64,000 nucleotides of DNA, from positions 34,486,411 to 34,550,410 of the forward strand of contig OX411556.1 in the NCBI GenBank assembly GCA_948146395.1. The letters run 5' to 3'. This DNA comes from Fragum whitleyi. Lineage: Eukaryota; Mollusca; Bivalvia; Cardiida; Cardiidae. Below the pieces are notes generated by a model. It did not search any database. It was not told the DNA's origin and saw only the letters and a list, made by a program, of their open reading frames with translations. Of the stretch, positions 1-10,962 are shown in pieces. Numbering within the stretch: position 1 is the stretch's first letter; every line of letters starts with the position of its first letter. The translations under genes were made by a program, and so were the position numbers.

Positions 1-54
1 TTTAATTCTATTTGAAATAGCAATTTCAACGAAAGAGACTGGGCCATTTGGTAA

Positions 55-640
55 GTCATCCCTATTAGCTCAGTCGGTAAAGCACATGAATTCAAAACAA
101 TTGAATGTCGATTTGTCGGATTCGATTCGCGGGCTAGGGCAGTAACAAAGTATTTGGCTTTCGGATAAGACGCTAAACCGAGGTCCCTTATGACGGTACT
201 TTGCATCGAGCACGTTAAAGAACCATGGCGGATCTCAGCAGTAGTTATGTCATGTATCCTTGCACTTTCCCCCGTAACAACTAACCGTCTTCTGTGAGTG
301 TCGCTCATACGGGCAATTGCAACGGTAGGGACGATAAATAAACGGAAACACACACACACACTAGATTCTCGGGCTGGCACAGTAACAAAGTAATTGGCTT
401 TCGGCTGAGACGTTAAACCGTGGTCCCTTATGACGGTCCTTCGCATCGAGCACGCTAAAGAACAACGGCGGATCTCAGCAGTAGTTCTGTCATGTATCCT
501 AGCATTATCCCTCCTTACAACTTACCGCCTATCAAACCGGGAGGAGAGGGGGTCGCTCAATTCGACATTTGCTACGGTAGCGACGATAATTAAAAGGAAA
601 TACACACAAGCCATTTGGATGAAAAAGGGACAACCATTAT
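55..640 (+). repeat. tRNA-derived SINE with tandemly duplicated body
   Basis: Near 65-90 there is an A-box-like stretch (TTAGCTCAGTCGGTAAAGCA) and near 119-132 a B-box-like GGATTCGATTCGCG, the internal RNA polymerase III promoter layout of tRNA-derived SINEs. The body that follows (from CAGTAACAAAG at 140) is repeated from 380 with many substitutions, a period of 240 bp. A short (CA)n run lies near 350-360. The small open frame inside the second copy is not a gene. Confidence 0.6.
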
Positions 641-817
641 CTTAGATGTACTTATGAACTCAGTGCCATATGTAAATTCGTATTATGAAATTTTACATAT
701 AGCCTTGTGAAATGCAAATTTTGCACTTTGACGGCTATAATTGCAAGCAAAATATATTTCTTTTTATTGCAGTGTTATTCAGTTGATATTTCTAGAAATA
801 GAACTCGTCCTCGTATA

Positions 818-986
818 TTAACAAATAGACCCTTTTTGCGTCGATAAGAAAGGGACCAACTGTTCGGTTACTTGACAATTATGCACTTATTATCGACCTC
901 TTATGTTAATAAATAGACCCTTTTTGCGTCGATAAGAAGGGACCAACTGTTCGGTTACTTGACAATTATGCACTTATTATCGACCT
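818..986. repeat. Two-copy tandem duplication, 88-bp period
   Basis: A unit starting TTAACAAATAGACCC (818-899) is repeated as TTAATAAATAGACCC (906-986). Apart from a one-base deletion and a few substitutions the copies are the same, including the shared end TTATTATCGACCT. It is non-coding. Confidence 0.85.
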
Positions 987-1979
987 TAATAAATAATTAT
1001 TTTTAAAAGATTCAACCTGATACCATAATGAATCGCATAACAACGCAATCGTCCGCCTTGTTCTCTTGTTGCAGACAAGGCGACTAATGGGTTTATATAA
1101 TATCCATGCATTTGTATACCTTGCAATTTTAATTTATTTTTGACACGTGAAGGTTTGTCCCTCAATTAAGTAACATCGTGTAAGGGTTCTCTCCTTAAGA
1201 ACCTTTGTACATAAGACGTCGCAGAAAACTGAGGCTATAAAGCGTAACGTAATTTGACGTTATTTTTGCAGCGTAAAATTGGAGTAAAAAACAAACGCTT
1301 TTCATTTGAGACAACCATTTACTATATTCTGAATGATATCAAAAGAGGTGATTGAAAATGTGAATAACTATCATGTTCAGTAGCGTATCAAATATTTTCA
1401 GGGTGTAGAATCTCTGTAATTACGAATCAAAACCAATTTTATATAAACAAAAGCATTGAATTTCGTAATAACTTAAAAGGCAATATAAAAAAGATAAAAG
1501 AATCGGTATTGTTGGTCTTGCTTTACTATAACTCATCAAAACCGAGGAGAATTTTTCATTCAAATTATTCCGGTTAGTATTTCATTTTTTTGCCAGTGAT
1601 TTCGAAATAAACGATAAAATGTGAAACACGCAACGTAAAGCGTCATCAAAATGAGAAAGCGTGGCATTTTTTCAGACTTTTTTAGCATTCTCGTATTAAG
1701 CGTTTAATTCACATAATAAAGATTGTTATATAATTTTGAAAAAAGTGGACTGACCATTTTTTGTAGTTTAATTTTTATTTCAATTAATCGAAATTAAATA
1801 AGTGTTTAGTAACGCTTCGCGAAAATGGTGCGAAAAAAATTACGTAATTTCAAAAAGCGTGACATTTTTTCAGACTTTTTCACGTGAAAATTTTGTATTT
1901 AATTAAGCCACGAAAATTAACCAAAGTCAAACTGAAGAAATGAAAATCTGACCATTTTTATTTCATGTGTTTAGATTTC
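987..1979. other. AT-rich intronic or upstream sequence, no gene seen
   Basis: No open frame with coding character and no recognisable element was found. A motif like AAAGCGTGACATTTTTTCAGACTTTTT occurs at about 1660-1682 and 1855-1880, a hint of an old internal repeat. Confidence 0.5.
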
Positions 1980-2240
1980 GTCATTCTCAAAAATTAAGAT
2001 TTGTCAGCCGTTATTTAAAAATCTAAAGACATTGATATAAGGAAACGCTGGTTTCACGTCAATGACTTAAACGAGTAGCGTTGGCGACGTTGAATATTTC
2101 ACTCAAAGTTTCTAGGGCTAACGCCATTTTAACTGACGTCATCGAGTTTTTCCAATGGTTTCCTGTAATTTTTAATAAATAGTCCGTTTATGTACATCCG
2201 AGGTTGATCGTGAGATTGGCCGAGTGGTGTTCCGAATGTA
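1980..2240. repeat. Dispersed ~260-bp repeat, copy 1
   Basis: This stretch closely matches 6112-6375. Shared blocks include ATTCTCAAAAATTAAGATTT, GACTTAAACGAGTAGCGTTG and GAGATTGGCCGAGTGGTGTT. The last block resembles a tRNA-Leu/Ser A-box, so it may be a SINE end. Both copies sit in or next to gene 1. Confidence 0.75.
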
Positions 2241-2921
2241 ACATAATCGGTATAAAGCGACGGCAGTAATGTCAGGATTGAGGATAAAAGTCTCATCCTA
2301 AAAGATATAAATTCAGTCCTATGCCAGCCGTGGATAGAAAACATGATCTCCGGGTTCCAAGTCGATGGCCTTTTTGAATGAGATCTTGGGTCGCACCTGC
2401 TTTTTGGTCCTGAAACTTTTAAAGATACATTGCCATTACAAAAATTAAAATATGATTGATTTTTATAAAGTATATCACCTCTTAAGTACAGAAGAAGTCC
2501 GTTAAATACTGATAAATATTACATTCTGTTTCAAAATGTTTTTGATGATGCAACCTTTTAATATTTTATAGACAGTAGCCAATTGATTCCAACGTGGATA
2601 GTAGTGTGCTTATAATTATGGCGATATACCTATTTCTCAAAGTTGATTACTTTTAAACGAGGGGCTATTGTGAAACCAAACGCTGTTCCCGTGTAATATA
2701 GGGCATCGTTGAAGTCGTGGGCGATCAAACCTTTTGCTACGTCTATTGGATGAACCCTACAAGAATGGTATCAAGATCCCAACACCATAACAAAAGTCAT
2801 CTCCTCTTGGATAAAAATATCCAGTGATAAGACTTTCAGCATTTAGTTTCATCATAGGTTACGAATCTCTCCTAAATAAAATGTCTCCCAGTTTACAATA
2901 AGTGATTTGTTTATATTTCAG

Positions 2922-3648
2922 ATAGCCCATGACGGCGGTGTAAATAGAGGAATAGCCTACATCGGTCTGTTTGGACTGACATGCTTGACGTATCTTACAA
3001 CCATATACCTATATCCGAAAACGATACTCAAAGAAAAAGAAAAACGGCTTGAAAAGATAATTACAATAGAAAGTGGGGAAAATGGTTCGGAGGATGAAAC
3101 TAAATTTAATCCAAAGGAAATAACGAATGATTCTACCCAATCAACAAAGTTAGAAGAATCGAAAGGAGACTTAATCTATACTTATAATCATATACACAAA
3201 GATGACTTTGGCAACAAAGAATGTGTAAAACGTGTTGTTTTTAAACCGTCTCAACCCATAAGTGAATCGGATAAAAATCTTTCTGAAACTCCACACAAAA
3301 ATGGTGTTATAAAGCCCTACTATATTAACAAAGGTTTTATAGGTGATATAGACAAACGTTACCAGATGTGCGAGAACGAGAAAAATAAAGTCTCTCCTGA
3401 TGTAGATATTAATGAAAATATAAACTCACCAGATAAAGCAACAAACGTCGATCTCAAGGATTGCGCCTCGAAAGATGTTAAAGAGAAAGAAGATATGAAA
3501 GACGATATACAACTGAAGAAGTATATGTGTGGATATTTGTACATATTTAATGTTTTATGGTTCACGGTGATCAGATTTAGAACAAACTACTTTTACGGAA
3601 CAATCAACCCTTATATAGAAGAAGTGACTAATCATGATGTAGATAAAG
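2922..3648 (+). CDS. SLC43-like gene 1, exon with TM6, cytosolic loop and TM7
   Basis: The acceptor is TTTATATTTCAG and the first codons read IAHDGGV. A hydrophobic helix (GLFGLTCLTYLTTIYLYP) is followed by about 165 polar residues rich in K, E, D and N, then LYIFNVLWFTVIRFRTNYFY. The donor is AAAG|GTAAAT, leaving phase 1. It has 727 nt against 538 nt in gene 2; the difference lies in the loop. Reading on without splicing stops after two more codons. Confidence 0.88.
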
Positions 3649-6600
3649 GTAAATGAAGGATATTGAATAAGTGGTCATGAAAAACTATTTATCAAACGAG
3701 TCTCGTATACAAAGAAAAAACGAGGCTTTTTTGATAATTCGAGGAAATTCCAGATATTTATCGATTCAGGTTATATGGTCGCTTGGTAATTAACGTCATC
3801 AAACTATAACGTTACTATAATTTATTAGCTTATTTGCATAGTTATTGCACTAGCATAATAACACTCATATTATATCAAAACTATTAAACGGGGTTATTTA
3901 ACTCCTGCGGTGTAGTTAATAATATAACTATCTTTAAAATAACCAGCGTCTGGCTAGTGACACCACTTAAATATCTTCTCTCAATGTTTGACATGTAATA
4001 GGCATCGGCCTTAGAAAGCGACTTTGGGAAATCGTTTACAGAAAATAATGCAAATTGAACGATTACATCTGTCTCTTATTCTTAACATAATAAGCGATTA
4101 GAAAAATATCGCTGAAAGTGTTCTTTAGACCAGCATCTGTCGATGACTCTGAAACATTGCTCCTGACATATTGTTCGATTTTTAAAAAGAATATTAATTG
4201 TCGTCATGACAAGAATTTAAAAGCATTTAAATCTCATCTGATACAATTTCTGATAATTGAAGTGAAAAATTATGCGATAAATCCTTTATTTGTCTTCAAG
4301 AATCAGATTTATTATAAGCAAGCCTCGGATCCTATCTATAACATTTTCATTTATCGTTTTATAATCCTTTCCGAAGTGAATTTCTCAGGAGCAAACTTTA
4401 CGTTGTATGTTTGTTCTGTATTTTTTTCAGTAAGCTATTTCACGGATATTTTGTCATACTCGATGGCCTGTGGTATTGTCACGTGTATTATTGTTGGAGT
4501 TTTGTATGATTGGCAGAGACGATTCTTCGCTAGTAAGTCAACTTATTTCGGTGATCTAAAGGTAGTGGACCCGTAATAGTTCTGCAACATTTCGGAACTC
4601 CAGATCTTTCACAATGATGACTGAGGTTTCCTAAGGAAACCTCGGTTAACACTTTAAAGTTCAACACTTCTGAAACATTGCGGTTCTTTATAACATCGTT
4701 TACTGCTTTGTTCCTGTAAGTCCACAGTCCTTCTTGCCGACTTTTGATTTCGGGTAAGATGTGCAATGTGGATGAATTATAATGTAAACTCAATCATAAT
4801 TTGTCATTGTTGTCCGTCATATTGTGTATATGCTGTAATTGTGAATTCCACATGGGTCTAAGACCTTCTGGATACTTATTGAATAAACTATGTTCTATGT
4901 ACTATTACGGGTCCACTACCTTAACATCTCGCACTAACGTTAGTAAAGATTTACGAAAGCTGGTAGTATTATGATTCAGGATTGACTGGATTGCCTTATT
5001 GTATTCTGAGTTAAGAATAAGTAATAATCTATCAAAAATTATTTGAAAACATTGATTATTTTATTCTATATATGTTTATCAAGATTTGTGCATTCTGATT
5101 GGCAGAAAAATTGGTTTCATTACTCAATGAAAACAATTTTGATTACGCAGCTTTTTTGTAAGCTTCCACAGAAAGTAGTTCCGTAAATAATCCACGTATT
5201 TGTTGGAAAATCTTTATATTTTTGATGCAAGAAAATAGATTATAAATATGAAGAGAACGATTGTTGATTTCATTGAGGTATGAAACTAAAAACCTTATCA
5301 TACGCGAAGCGGATTCATACACCAGTGTGATAAGGTTTTTAGTTTCCAACATCGATGAACTTGATCAACAAATACTCTTTTCATCTCTTATTCTTTTTCA
5401 AGCCTGTATTCCAATTACATTACACCCATTTATTTCCTTTGGTTTATTAGTCTCAATTCTTTTAAGCGTTTCTCGCTTTTTTTATTCGTGTAAAGCCATG
5501 CCCATGGGATAACTTGAATTTTTAAGAAAGACTTGAAATATTGTGATAAAGAATATAACTTTCAATAAATGAGAGTGATTCTAGATGTCTCTCCTTGATG
5601 TAACCAAAGGTCAATTAAAAAAACAAAACTCTTTCGAGATATTCTCACTATAAACCGTCCAGATGGCTATGAATTTATAACTATATGTATGTAGTCTTCA
5701 CCCATCTTCTTTTTCCCTTTTCTCTAGATATAGAAGATGTCAAAAAGCGGCGAGTGATGTCATCAGTATGTCCCTTGATCACAGCATGTCTGGTGTCAGT
5801 ATTACTGTCTGGCCTGGTGTTCGTCAAGGAGGAAACTGTCCTCTACCCGCTCACAATTATCTTTACCTTCTTCAGGTCCTTGTTGACAACTGTAGGCAAT
5901 ACATTCCTCGTAGACATGTAAGTATCATTCGGAACATCACTCGGCCATTTCTGTAAACTGCAACAAAACTCGGATGTATGTAAGGCGGACGGGTATGTAA
6001 CAAAATCGTGCATTTTGTTGGGCGCAAACAGTGTAAGAAAATATAGCACTGTCGATTTATATCTTTTACAGTAAATAACGGCTGAAAAATCTTAATTTTT
6101 GAGAATGACAAATCATTCTCAAAAATTAAGATTTTTTTCAGTCGTTATTTAAGAATCTAAAGATATTCATATTAGGATACGATGGTTTCACGTCAGTGAC
6201 TTAAACGAGTAGCGTTGGCGACGTCGAATGTTTTCACTCACAGTTTCAAGGGCTAACGCCATTTTAAATGACGTCATCGAGTTTATCCAAGGTTTTCTCG
6301 TAATTTTAAAAAAAATAGTCTGTCTATGTACATCCGAGGTTGGTCGTGAGATTGGCCGAGTGGTGTTCCGAATGATGTAAGTATGTGTGTTCCATCCACA
6401 TGGCACTACACTACCCTCATTTTGGCGTCAGTATTACTGTTTGTACTAGTGTTTTCAAAGAGTAATCTTTTTTCTATTCTCGCATCTTTTGCGTTCATAA
6501 GGCCCTTGTCGACAACTGTAGGAAATATATGCAACTATAATTTCTATATGCAGAAGTTATCTAGACAGTTAATCCGAATTACGCTTACCAGCTGAAATAT

Positions 6601-9600
6601 TGTGTATTGTACCATGTTTATTCTGCGTTATTAATGAACTGGCAGGGCGTGGCTTAGCCGTAACGAAATTTGGCGAGTTTACTTTTCAAAACTTTGGATT
6701 CTTTATTGTCAACGCATGCAAATAACTGTAATTAGCCTAAAGGATTCACGTGCTTAGAGTGAATGAACGCATTTTATCGTTTGGTTACCAACGCCTCGTA
6801 ACTTCAGCTTTGTCAAGCTGAAGTTACGAGGATTTGGTTACCAATTTACGATTTAAGGATTCGAGTTATTTATGTCGACTCTGTAGAAATAAGTTGCTTA
6901 AAATTAAAGCTGATTTACCTTAACTTTAAATGTAATGACCCGTTACTTAGGCCCCGCCCTGCCAGGGAATTAATTATGGATTATACACTTGTCTCAAGAT
7001 TTAGTAGTGTGACAACAGTAAACAAAGTTAGAGACAAATGAGAAGGAAACAGTAACGTTAGATTTATGAGATTTGTGATCTATGTAGAAATGGGAAGTTT
7101 ATTTACGAGGCAGCTAGCCATTTCCCTTCAGAGAAAACATGAAGAATTTGTGTTGTCAAGTACCAATACTCTTTAACTGATGACATTGTCAGAGACCAAG
7201 GACATAAAAGCATCTGAAGTGGAGAAAATGGAACAAGACGGGATATTGACCTAGTGTGATGTTTTAAGAAAACGACAAAAAAAACCTGCTGATGAAAATA
7301 GTTTTTGACGTCCAAGTAAAAGTGCTCAAGGTGAGCAATTGTGCTCACCGTCCGTCGCCCTTCTACAATTTCTTTAAACATCCTCTCCTCCAAAACCACT
7401 GGGCCAATTAGTCTTTAGCTTGATATTTTATAAAAACAAAAACCAAAAAAAAACAAACAAAAAAAAAAAAAAAAAAAAAAACGCTGGTTTACATGGTAAC
7501 TGTCACTGAAAGACAGAAAATGGACGAAATCTTAGGACAGGCCGAATATTCAGGCAAATATTAGGAAAAAATATTCTAATCCTAGTAGACCATTGATCCA
7601 ATCAGGCCGAAACTTTGCAGGGGTGGTCTTTGGGTGAAGTTTCTTTAACATCCACCCAAAACTCTGGTTTATTCTATGTTTCGGTTTCTTTCTTGTTTTA
7701 TTTGAATAGATCAATTTCATTGATATTTTGGTTAAATTGAGTCAAACTTATTTACGTATTATTGTGACAGTATACAGATCAAGGCTCAAGATGATTTCCG
7801 TTAAGTATGCGCTGTTTATGCGCCTGTCGAACATATGATCACCCGTGGCGTCATGCGCTTGGCGTTTGGGAGGGCTTCATCTACTTTTTTGTTTCTTTTA
7901 AAACCATCCTAAATGTACATCTGAACAATCTATTGTATATCTAAAACCCAATTGGTAATATCTGAGATGATTTACTAAGGTGAGCATTTAGGAGATCTTA
8001 CATATCCAGGAAACTTTTGGTGTTTTTCTTCTCTATTTTTTCTAAATCGGTCCAGCAGCCGTCATAGCCCAGTTGGTAGCGCGTCGGACTGTCAATCTAG
8101 AGGTCCCGGGCTCGATCACCGAGTATCTGTCTCTCACCAAGGGGTTGATAATCGTAGACCTATGTGAGATAGCAGCTGGAGGCTAGGAAAGGATGTGATT
8201 GTTGTACTGGTTAGAGAAATACCAGGAATCATTGTGAGGTGCTCCAGCCGCTGCTATATAACTGAAAAAAAAAATTGAAAGCGGCGTTAAACTCCATTCA
8301 ATCAATTATTTCAAATCTGCCAAAGATATAAAGAATTATTGGCAAATTTATGTCACATGATTCACCTGCATTTTTATCATAACGTATTCATCGTAAGTTT
8401 CAATCATGTGGTCTCTCTAAACTGTTTTGCATGATATTATTACAGTTAATTACATCGTACAATTGACACGGTGAATGATTTTGGAACAAATTGAATGAGT
8501 GATTGGAGCGATTTTTTTTGGGTGAAATTAAAGGGAGGTAATCCAATAAAGCTGATTTTGTTCTTGATGAACAAAATTAACAATACGTATTAGCTCCCTT
8601 TAATAAAATGTGCATACAGATTCTGTAAGTAGCTCTCTATGTTTTCACAAACGCATATACTACACTTTCAACATTTAGTTATATCAGTGAAATCGTGATT
8701 TTAATCTACCGATTTTTATTTTGAATCGTTTGAGTCGTTTATTTTATCATTTTTAGGTTTTCGGAGCTTTTTTTTGAATGGTTTGAGTGAGTATTTGGAT
8801 TAAATGAATGGAGCGCTGATTGGGCTATTTAGAGTGATTTTGATTGGAATGAGTGTCAATTTCATGATGTTATTTACTGAACAAGCCTATATCTTATGTA
8901 CGATTTTAATGTAAAAGACGGGTTAGTACATGTACAAGAAGGGCCCATACTATCTATGCCAATTCTGTCTTGACTGGTATGTTCAAAGTTGTACAAAAGT
9001 CACTTAATCATTCCAGCAACTCATTTGATACGATTTGCAATGAAAGGAAGACGATTTTAAACATATGGTTCGCAGGAAGCCGTAGGTTTATGTTTTGCAA
9101 TTGCACAGTAAAGAAAACGCGCGGGGATCTTTTTTCTGGAATCGTGATTTCGGTCCCAGACTTGGTCACCTTTCATCCAACATTTGACAAGCGTCATTTT
9201 GACACACGCCATTTCTCCCACTACAGTTATTTACATCGTGAAATTGACATTCGCCTCGATAAAAAACATTTTTATCACTCACTCAGTGCTCCATTCATTC
9301 ATTCCAAACATTCACTCAAACCATCCGAAAACGCTCAAATCCAGTGAAAAATATAGAATCAACAACGTCATTCAAAATAAATTTGAAAGAGAAAAATCGC
9401 GATTTCACTGATAAATTCAAATTGTAAGCGTCTAATAGGTTCTTGAAGAAATAGGAAGCTATCTATAGAACTTGTATGCGTATTTTATTAAAGGGAGGTA
9501 ATCAATGTCGCTAATTTTGTTCATCCTGAACAAAATTTGCGAAGTTGGATTGCTATCCATTAAATTCAGTCAGAACTCGCTCTACACACTCATTCAATTT

Positions 9601-10602
9601 CATTCTTAAACCATTCCAAAATCATTCACCTTGTCAAGATGTAACTTACTGTTATTGGCGAATGTAATGGACGGATGATGGCTTAGAAGAAATGTTGTAG
9701 TTATACTTGTGTGACAAAAATAGGAAACAATAGTCTGCGTCCGCGTTCAATTTCAATTACTCTTAGATTTTGATAAACAAGAAATGGTTAAAGAACCCCT
9801 CAGCAAAAATAAATAGACGTTTCTTTTTTCAGGTTCCCAGCATCAATCTATGGAACAATATATGGTACCCGGTTTGTAATCGCCAACATTTTCTCGTTGA
9901 TACAGTATGCCTTATATCAATGGTCACTGTCTTATACCGGGGCTGGTGTTCATGTAAGTATTATCTAAACTGTTTTTAATTTGTCTTGTCTATTTCAGAC
10001 CAGCCGATGTAACAAAACTGTGCGAACTGTTTGCAAATTATACCCCGCTTTGCACGCAAAGGCACGTGCAAAGCGGCGCATAATTTGCAATCTGTTCGAG
10101 TCGTTTTGTTATCATAAACGCAGGATTGGTCTACTTACCTTATTATAATTAGAAATAGTTACAGGTGATTTAACTCGTTGGAATAATCTTTGTCGAACTC
10201 AACCACACGTATAAATAGTCTTTAGCGTGGCAATCTTCAGAAAATTTGGTTGAAATATCAGATGACTATTCGGAAAACAAAGTATCGTTTTATTTGTAAA
10301 AAGTATACGAGGTAGAAACTTCTTGGTCGCATGAATTATTCGTAGTTTTATCAAAGTGATTCAAAAGCTATGAAATCCTTATCAAATGAATAGTTACTCC
10401 CTTCTCTAAGTAATGAATAAGTACGTAGTACGCTGGGAAAATGGATGTGAATTGGAAAAAGGCTATTTCTTCACGTGATCTATCTATATCATTTCAGGTG
10501 AATATTTTTGTACTATGTCTTTGCCTGACGACATTTATTCATCCGGTATCTATTCTACTTGCCAACAGACGACACCATAATACAAGAGTTACCCACCTTT
10601 AG
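2922..10602 (+). CDS. SLC43-like transporter gene 1 (3' part; exons join 2922-3648, 4431-4532, 5728-5917, 9833-9953, 10498-10602)
   Basis: This is the C-terminal half of a plasma-membrane transporter of the SLC43 branch of the major facilitator superfamily. Known members carry large neutral amino acids (LAT3, LAT4) or purine nucleobases (SLC43A3); the substrate here cannot be read from sequence. The five exons have AG/GT borders and phases that join in frame to 414 codons plus TAG. They encode a helix equivalent to TM6, a very long acidic and lysine-rich cytosolic loop, TM7 with FRTNYFYGTINP, and then five more helices. The PxxxYGTIYGTRFV-type stretch matches the family's conserved segment before TM11. 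The 5' half (TM1-5) is not in the window. Gene 2 downstream is a paralogue with the same exon phases. Family assignment is strong. Confidence 0.85.
4431..4532 (+). CDS. SLC43-like gene 1, TM8 exon
   Basis: Acceptor TTTTTTTCAG, donor GCTA|GTAAGT, length 102 nt, phase 1 in and out. It encodes VSYFTDILSYSMACG followed by a hydrophobic run ending GVLYDWQRR, the loop motif after a helix. Gene 2 has an exon of exactly the same length at 54375-54476. Confidence 0.88.
4560..4921. mobile_element. 362-bp MITE, TAA target duplication
   Basis: Near-perfect ~20-bp terminal inverted repeats (AGGTAGTGGACCCGTAATAG and its complement) lie at both ends, and the direct TAA at 4557-4559 and 4922-4924 is a 3-bp target duplication. 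A 3-bp TAA duplication is typical of PIF/Harbinger-type elements; that class is inference. It begins only 27 bp downstream of an exon donor of gene 1. It has no transposase. Confidence 0.85.
5267..5360. repeat. Foldback hairpin in gene 1 intron
   Basis: GAAACTAAAAACCTTATCA at 5281 pairs with TGATAAGGTTTTTAGTTTC ending at 5348, leaving a loop of about 30 bp. A diverged relative lies at 18080-18210. The open frames on both strands here are by-products of the palindrome. Confidence 0.75.
5728..5917 (+). CDS. SLC43-like gene 1, TM9-TM10 exon
   Basis: Acceptor TTTTCTCTAG, donor ACAT|GTAAGT, 190 nt, phase 1 to 2. It starts NIEDVKKRRV, a basic cytosolic loop, then a helix (SSVCPLITACLVSVLLSGLV), then FVKEE and a second helix ending TTVGNTFLVD. 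Gene 2 has a 190-nt counterpart at 55022-55211. A decayed copy of this exon lies at 6425-6530. Confidence 0.88.
6112..6375. repeat. Dispersed ~260-bp repeat, copy 2
   Basis: This is the partner of 1980-2240. At its left edge 6087-6137 forms a hairpin of CTTAATTTTTGAGAATGACA against its complement. It ends immediately before the decayed exon copy at 6425. Confidence 0.75.
6425..6530 (+). pseudogene. Decayed duplicate of the SLC43 TM9-TM10 exon
   Basis: Nucleotide matches to exon 5728-5917 include GTCAGTATTACTG, CTAGTGTT near CTGGTGTT, and CCTTGTCGACAACTGTAGG near CCTTGTTGACAACTGTAGG. The translated remnant reads LASVLLFVLVF and later RPLSTTVGN, against VSVLLSGLVF and RSLLTTVGN in the real exon. 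The middle is shortened, there is no clear acceptor, and the FLVD end is lost, so it should not be spliced in. It is a relic of exon or segment duplication inside intron 3 of this gene. Confidence 0.7.
6600..6990. mobile_element. Palindromic MITE with central CCTCGTAACTTCAG hairpin
   Basis: CTGGCAGGGCGTGGCTTAG near 6639 is mirrored by TTAGGCCCCGCCCTGCCAG ending at 6965. The central hairpin CCTCGTAACTTCAGCTT at 6791 faces AAGCTGAAGTTACGAGG ending at 6829. A diverged relative lies at about 13060-13245, and a similar hairpin at 24783-24839. Confidence 0.7.
6991..8057. other. Intronic sequence with old dispersed-repeat remnants
   Basis: No exon was found. There is a stretch near 7325-7420 (AAGGTGAGCAATTGTGCTCA and CCGTCCGTCGCCC) of a type I associate with dispersed molluscan repeats, and an A-rich tract at about 7438-7471. 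The antisense 98-codon open frame here lies within the repeat-like sequence and looks spurious. Confidence 0.4.
8058..8308 (+). mobile_element. Full-length tRNA-headed SINE
   Basis: The head has a clear A box (AGCCCAGTTGGTAGCGCG) and a B box (GGGCTCGATCACC), followed by the family body (CTCACCAAGGGGTTGATAAT, AAATACCAGGAATC) and the 3' end GCGGCGTTAAACTCCATTC. It is the reference copy for the truncated relatives at 13272, 31720, 54825 and 55588. It lies in intron 3 of gene 1. Confidence 0.85.
8443..8879. mobile_element. ~430-bp MITE of the AAAGGGAGGTAAT family, copy A
   Basis: Its ends are inverted: CAGTTAATTACATCGTACAA at the left and TTTCATGATGTTATTTACTG at the right. It contains a hairpin of AAAGGGAGGTAAT against ATTAGCTCCCTTT. 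A second copy at 9223-9651 lies in opposite orientation, so the two together form a 1.2-kb inverted repeat. Confidence 0.75.
9223..9651. mobile_element. ~430-bp MITE of the AAAGGGAGGTAAT family, copy B
   Basis: It starts CAGTTATTTACATCGTGAAA and ends CAAGATGTAACTTACTG, with AAAGGGAGGTAAT near 9491. It is an inverted relative of copy A. Open frames at 8970-9411 are within and between these copies and are not credible genes. Confidence 0.72.
9833..9953 (+). CDS. SLC43-like gene 1, TM10-TM11 exon
   Basis: Acceptor TTTTTTTCAG, donor TTCAT|GTAAGT, 121 nt, phase 2 to 0. The first codons join the previous exon as DMFPASIYGTIYGTRF, then IANIFSLIQYALYQWSLSYT. This is the most family-diagnostic segment. 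The counterpart in gene 2 (57387-57489) is cut 21 nt before its expected end. Confidence 0.88.
9998..10131. repeat. Foldback element, CCCCGCTTTGCACG family, copy 1
   Basis: Imperfect inverted arms run from GACCAG at 9998 to GGATTGGTC at 10131, centred on ACCCCGCTTTGCACG against CGTGCAAAGCGGCG. It is the same family as 10702-10831 and 12576-12688. Confidence 0.8.
10498..10602 (+). CDS. SLC43-like gene 1, terminal exon with last helix and stop
   Basis: The acceptor is TATATCATTTCAG. In phase 0 it reads VNIFVLCLCLTTFIHPVSIL, the final helix, then the basic tail NRRHHNTRVTHL and a TAG at 10600-10602. This is the C-terminus expected for the family. The foldback at 10702 would lie in the 3' UTR. 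Confidence 0.85.
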   Translation: MNIFVLCLCLTTFIHPVSILLANRRHHNTRVTHL

Positions 10603-10701
10603 AACTAGCAGTGATACGATGGCCTTGAGGAATACAAGTGGACAAAACATACATCCCCGTGAACTATGTTACAGCAGGGCACGCGTCTATACGAAAACAT
10701 G

Positions 10702-10831
10702 CCCTACGTTCAGGATGATCAAACGGTGCAAACAGTTTTCCAATTATATCCCGCTTTGCACGAGCACCTGCGTGCAAAGCGGGGTATAATTGGAAAACTG
10801 TTTGTACCGTTTGGTGATGCTGAACGCAGGG
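10702..10831. repeat. Foldback element in the predicted 3' UTR of gene 1
   Basis: Two arms of about 60 bp pair with few mismatches around a ~10-bp loop; the inner arm is CCGCTTTGCACG. It starts 100 bp after the stop codon of gene 1. If transcribed it would form a long near-perfect dsRNA stem. Confidence 0.88.
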
Positions 10832-10839
10832 CTGTTTTA

Positions 10840-10845
10840 ATTAAA
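10840..10845 (+). promoter_or_regulatory. Possible polyadenylation signal ATTAAA
   Basis: ATTAAA lies about 240 bp after the stop codon of gene 1, just past the foldback. The hexamer is common by chance in AT-rich DNA, so this is only a candidate. Confidence 0.2.
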
Positions 10846-10962
10846 CTGGGATTTCACAAAAGCAGTAATAGCATAGCCCTTTGTCAATTGCGTTATATTA
10901 TAGTTACAGTTTTCGTGCAGACACACTTTATCGTAACAGTGTGGTAGAGACTAGGGACCACT

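Noticed and set aside
8062..8115. Possible tRNA gene
   Set aside because: A and B boxes are present, but the sequence continues into a SINE body and the cloverleaf is not complete; it is the SINE head.
8970..9411. 125- and 75-codon frames
   Set aside because: They lie within and between inverted MITE copies and have no protein-family features.
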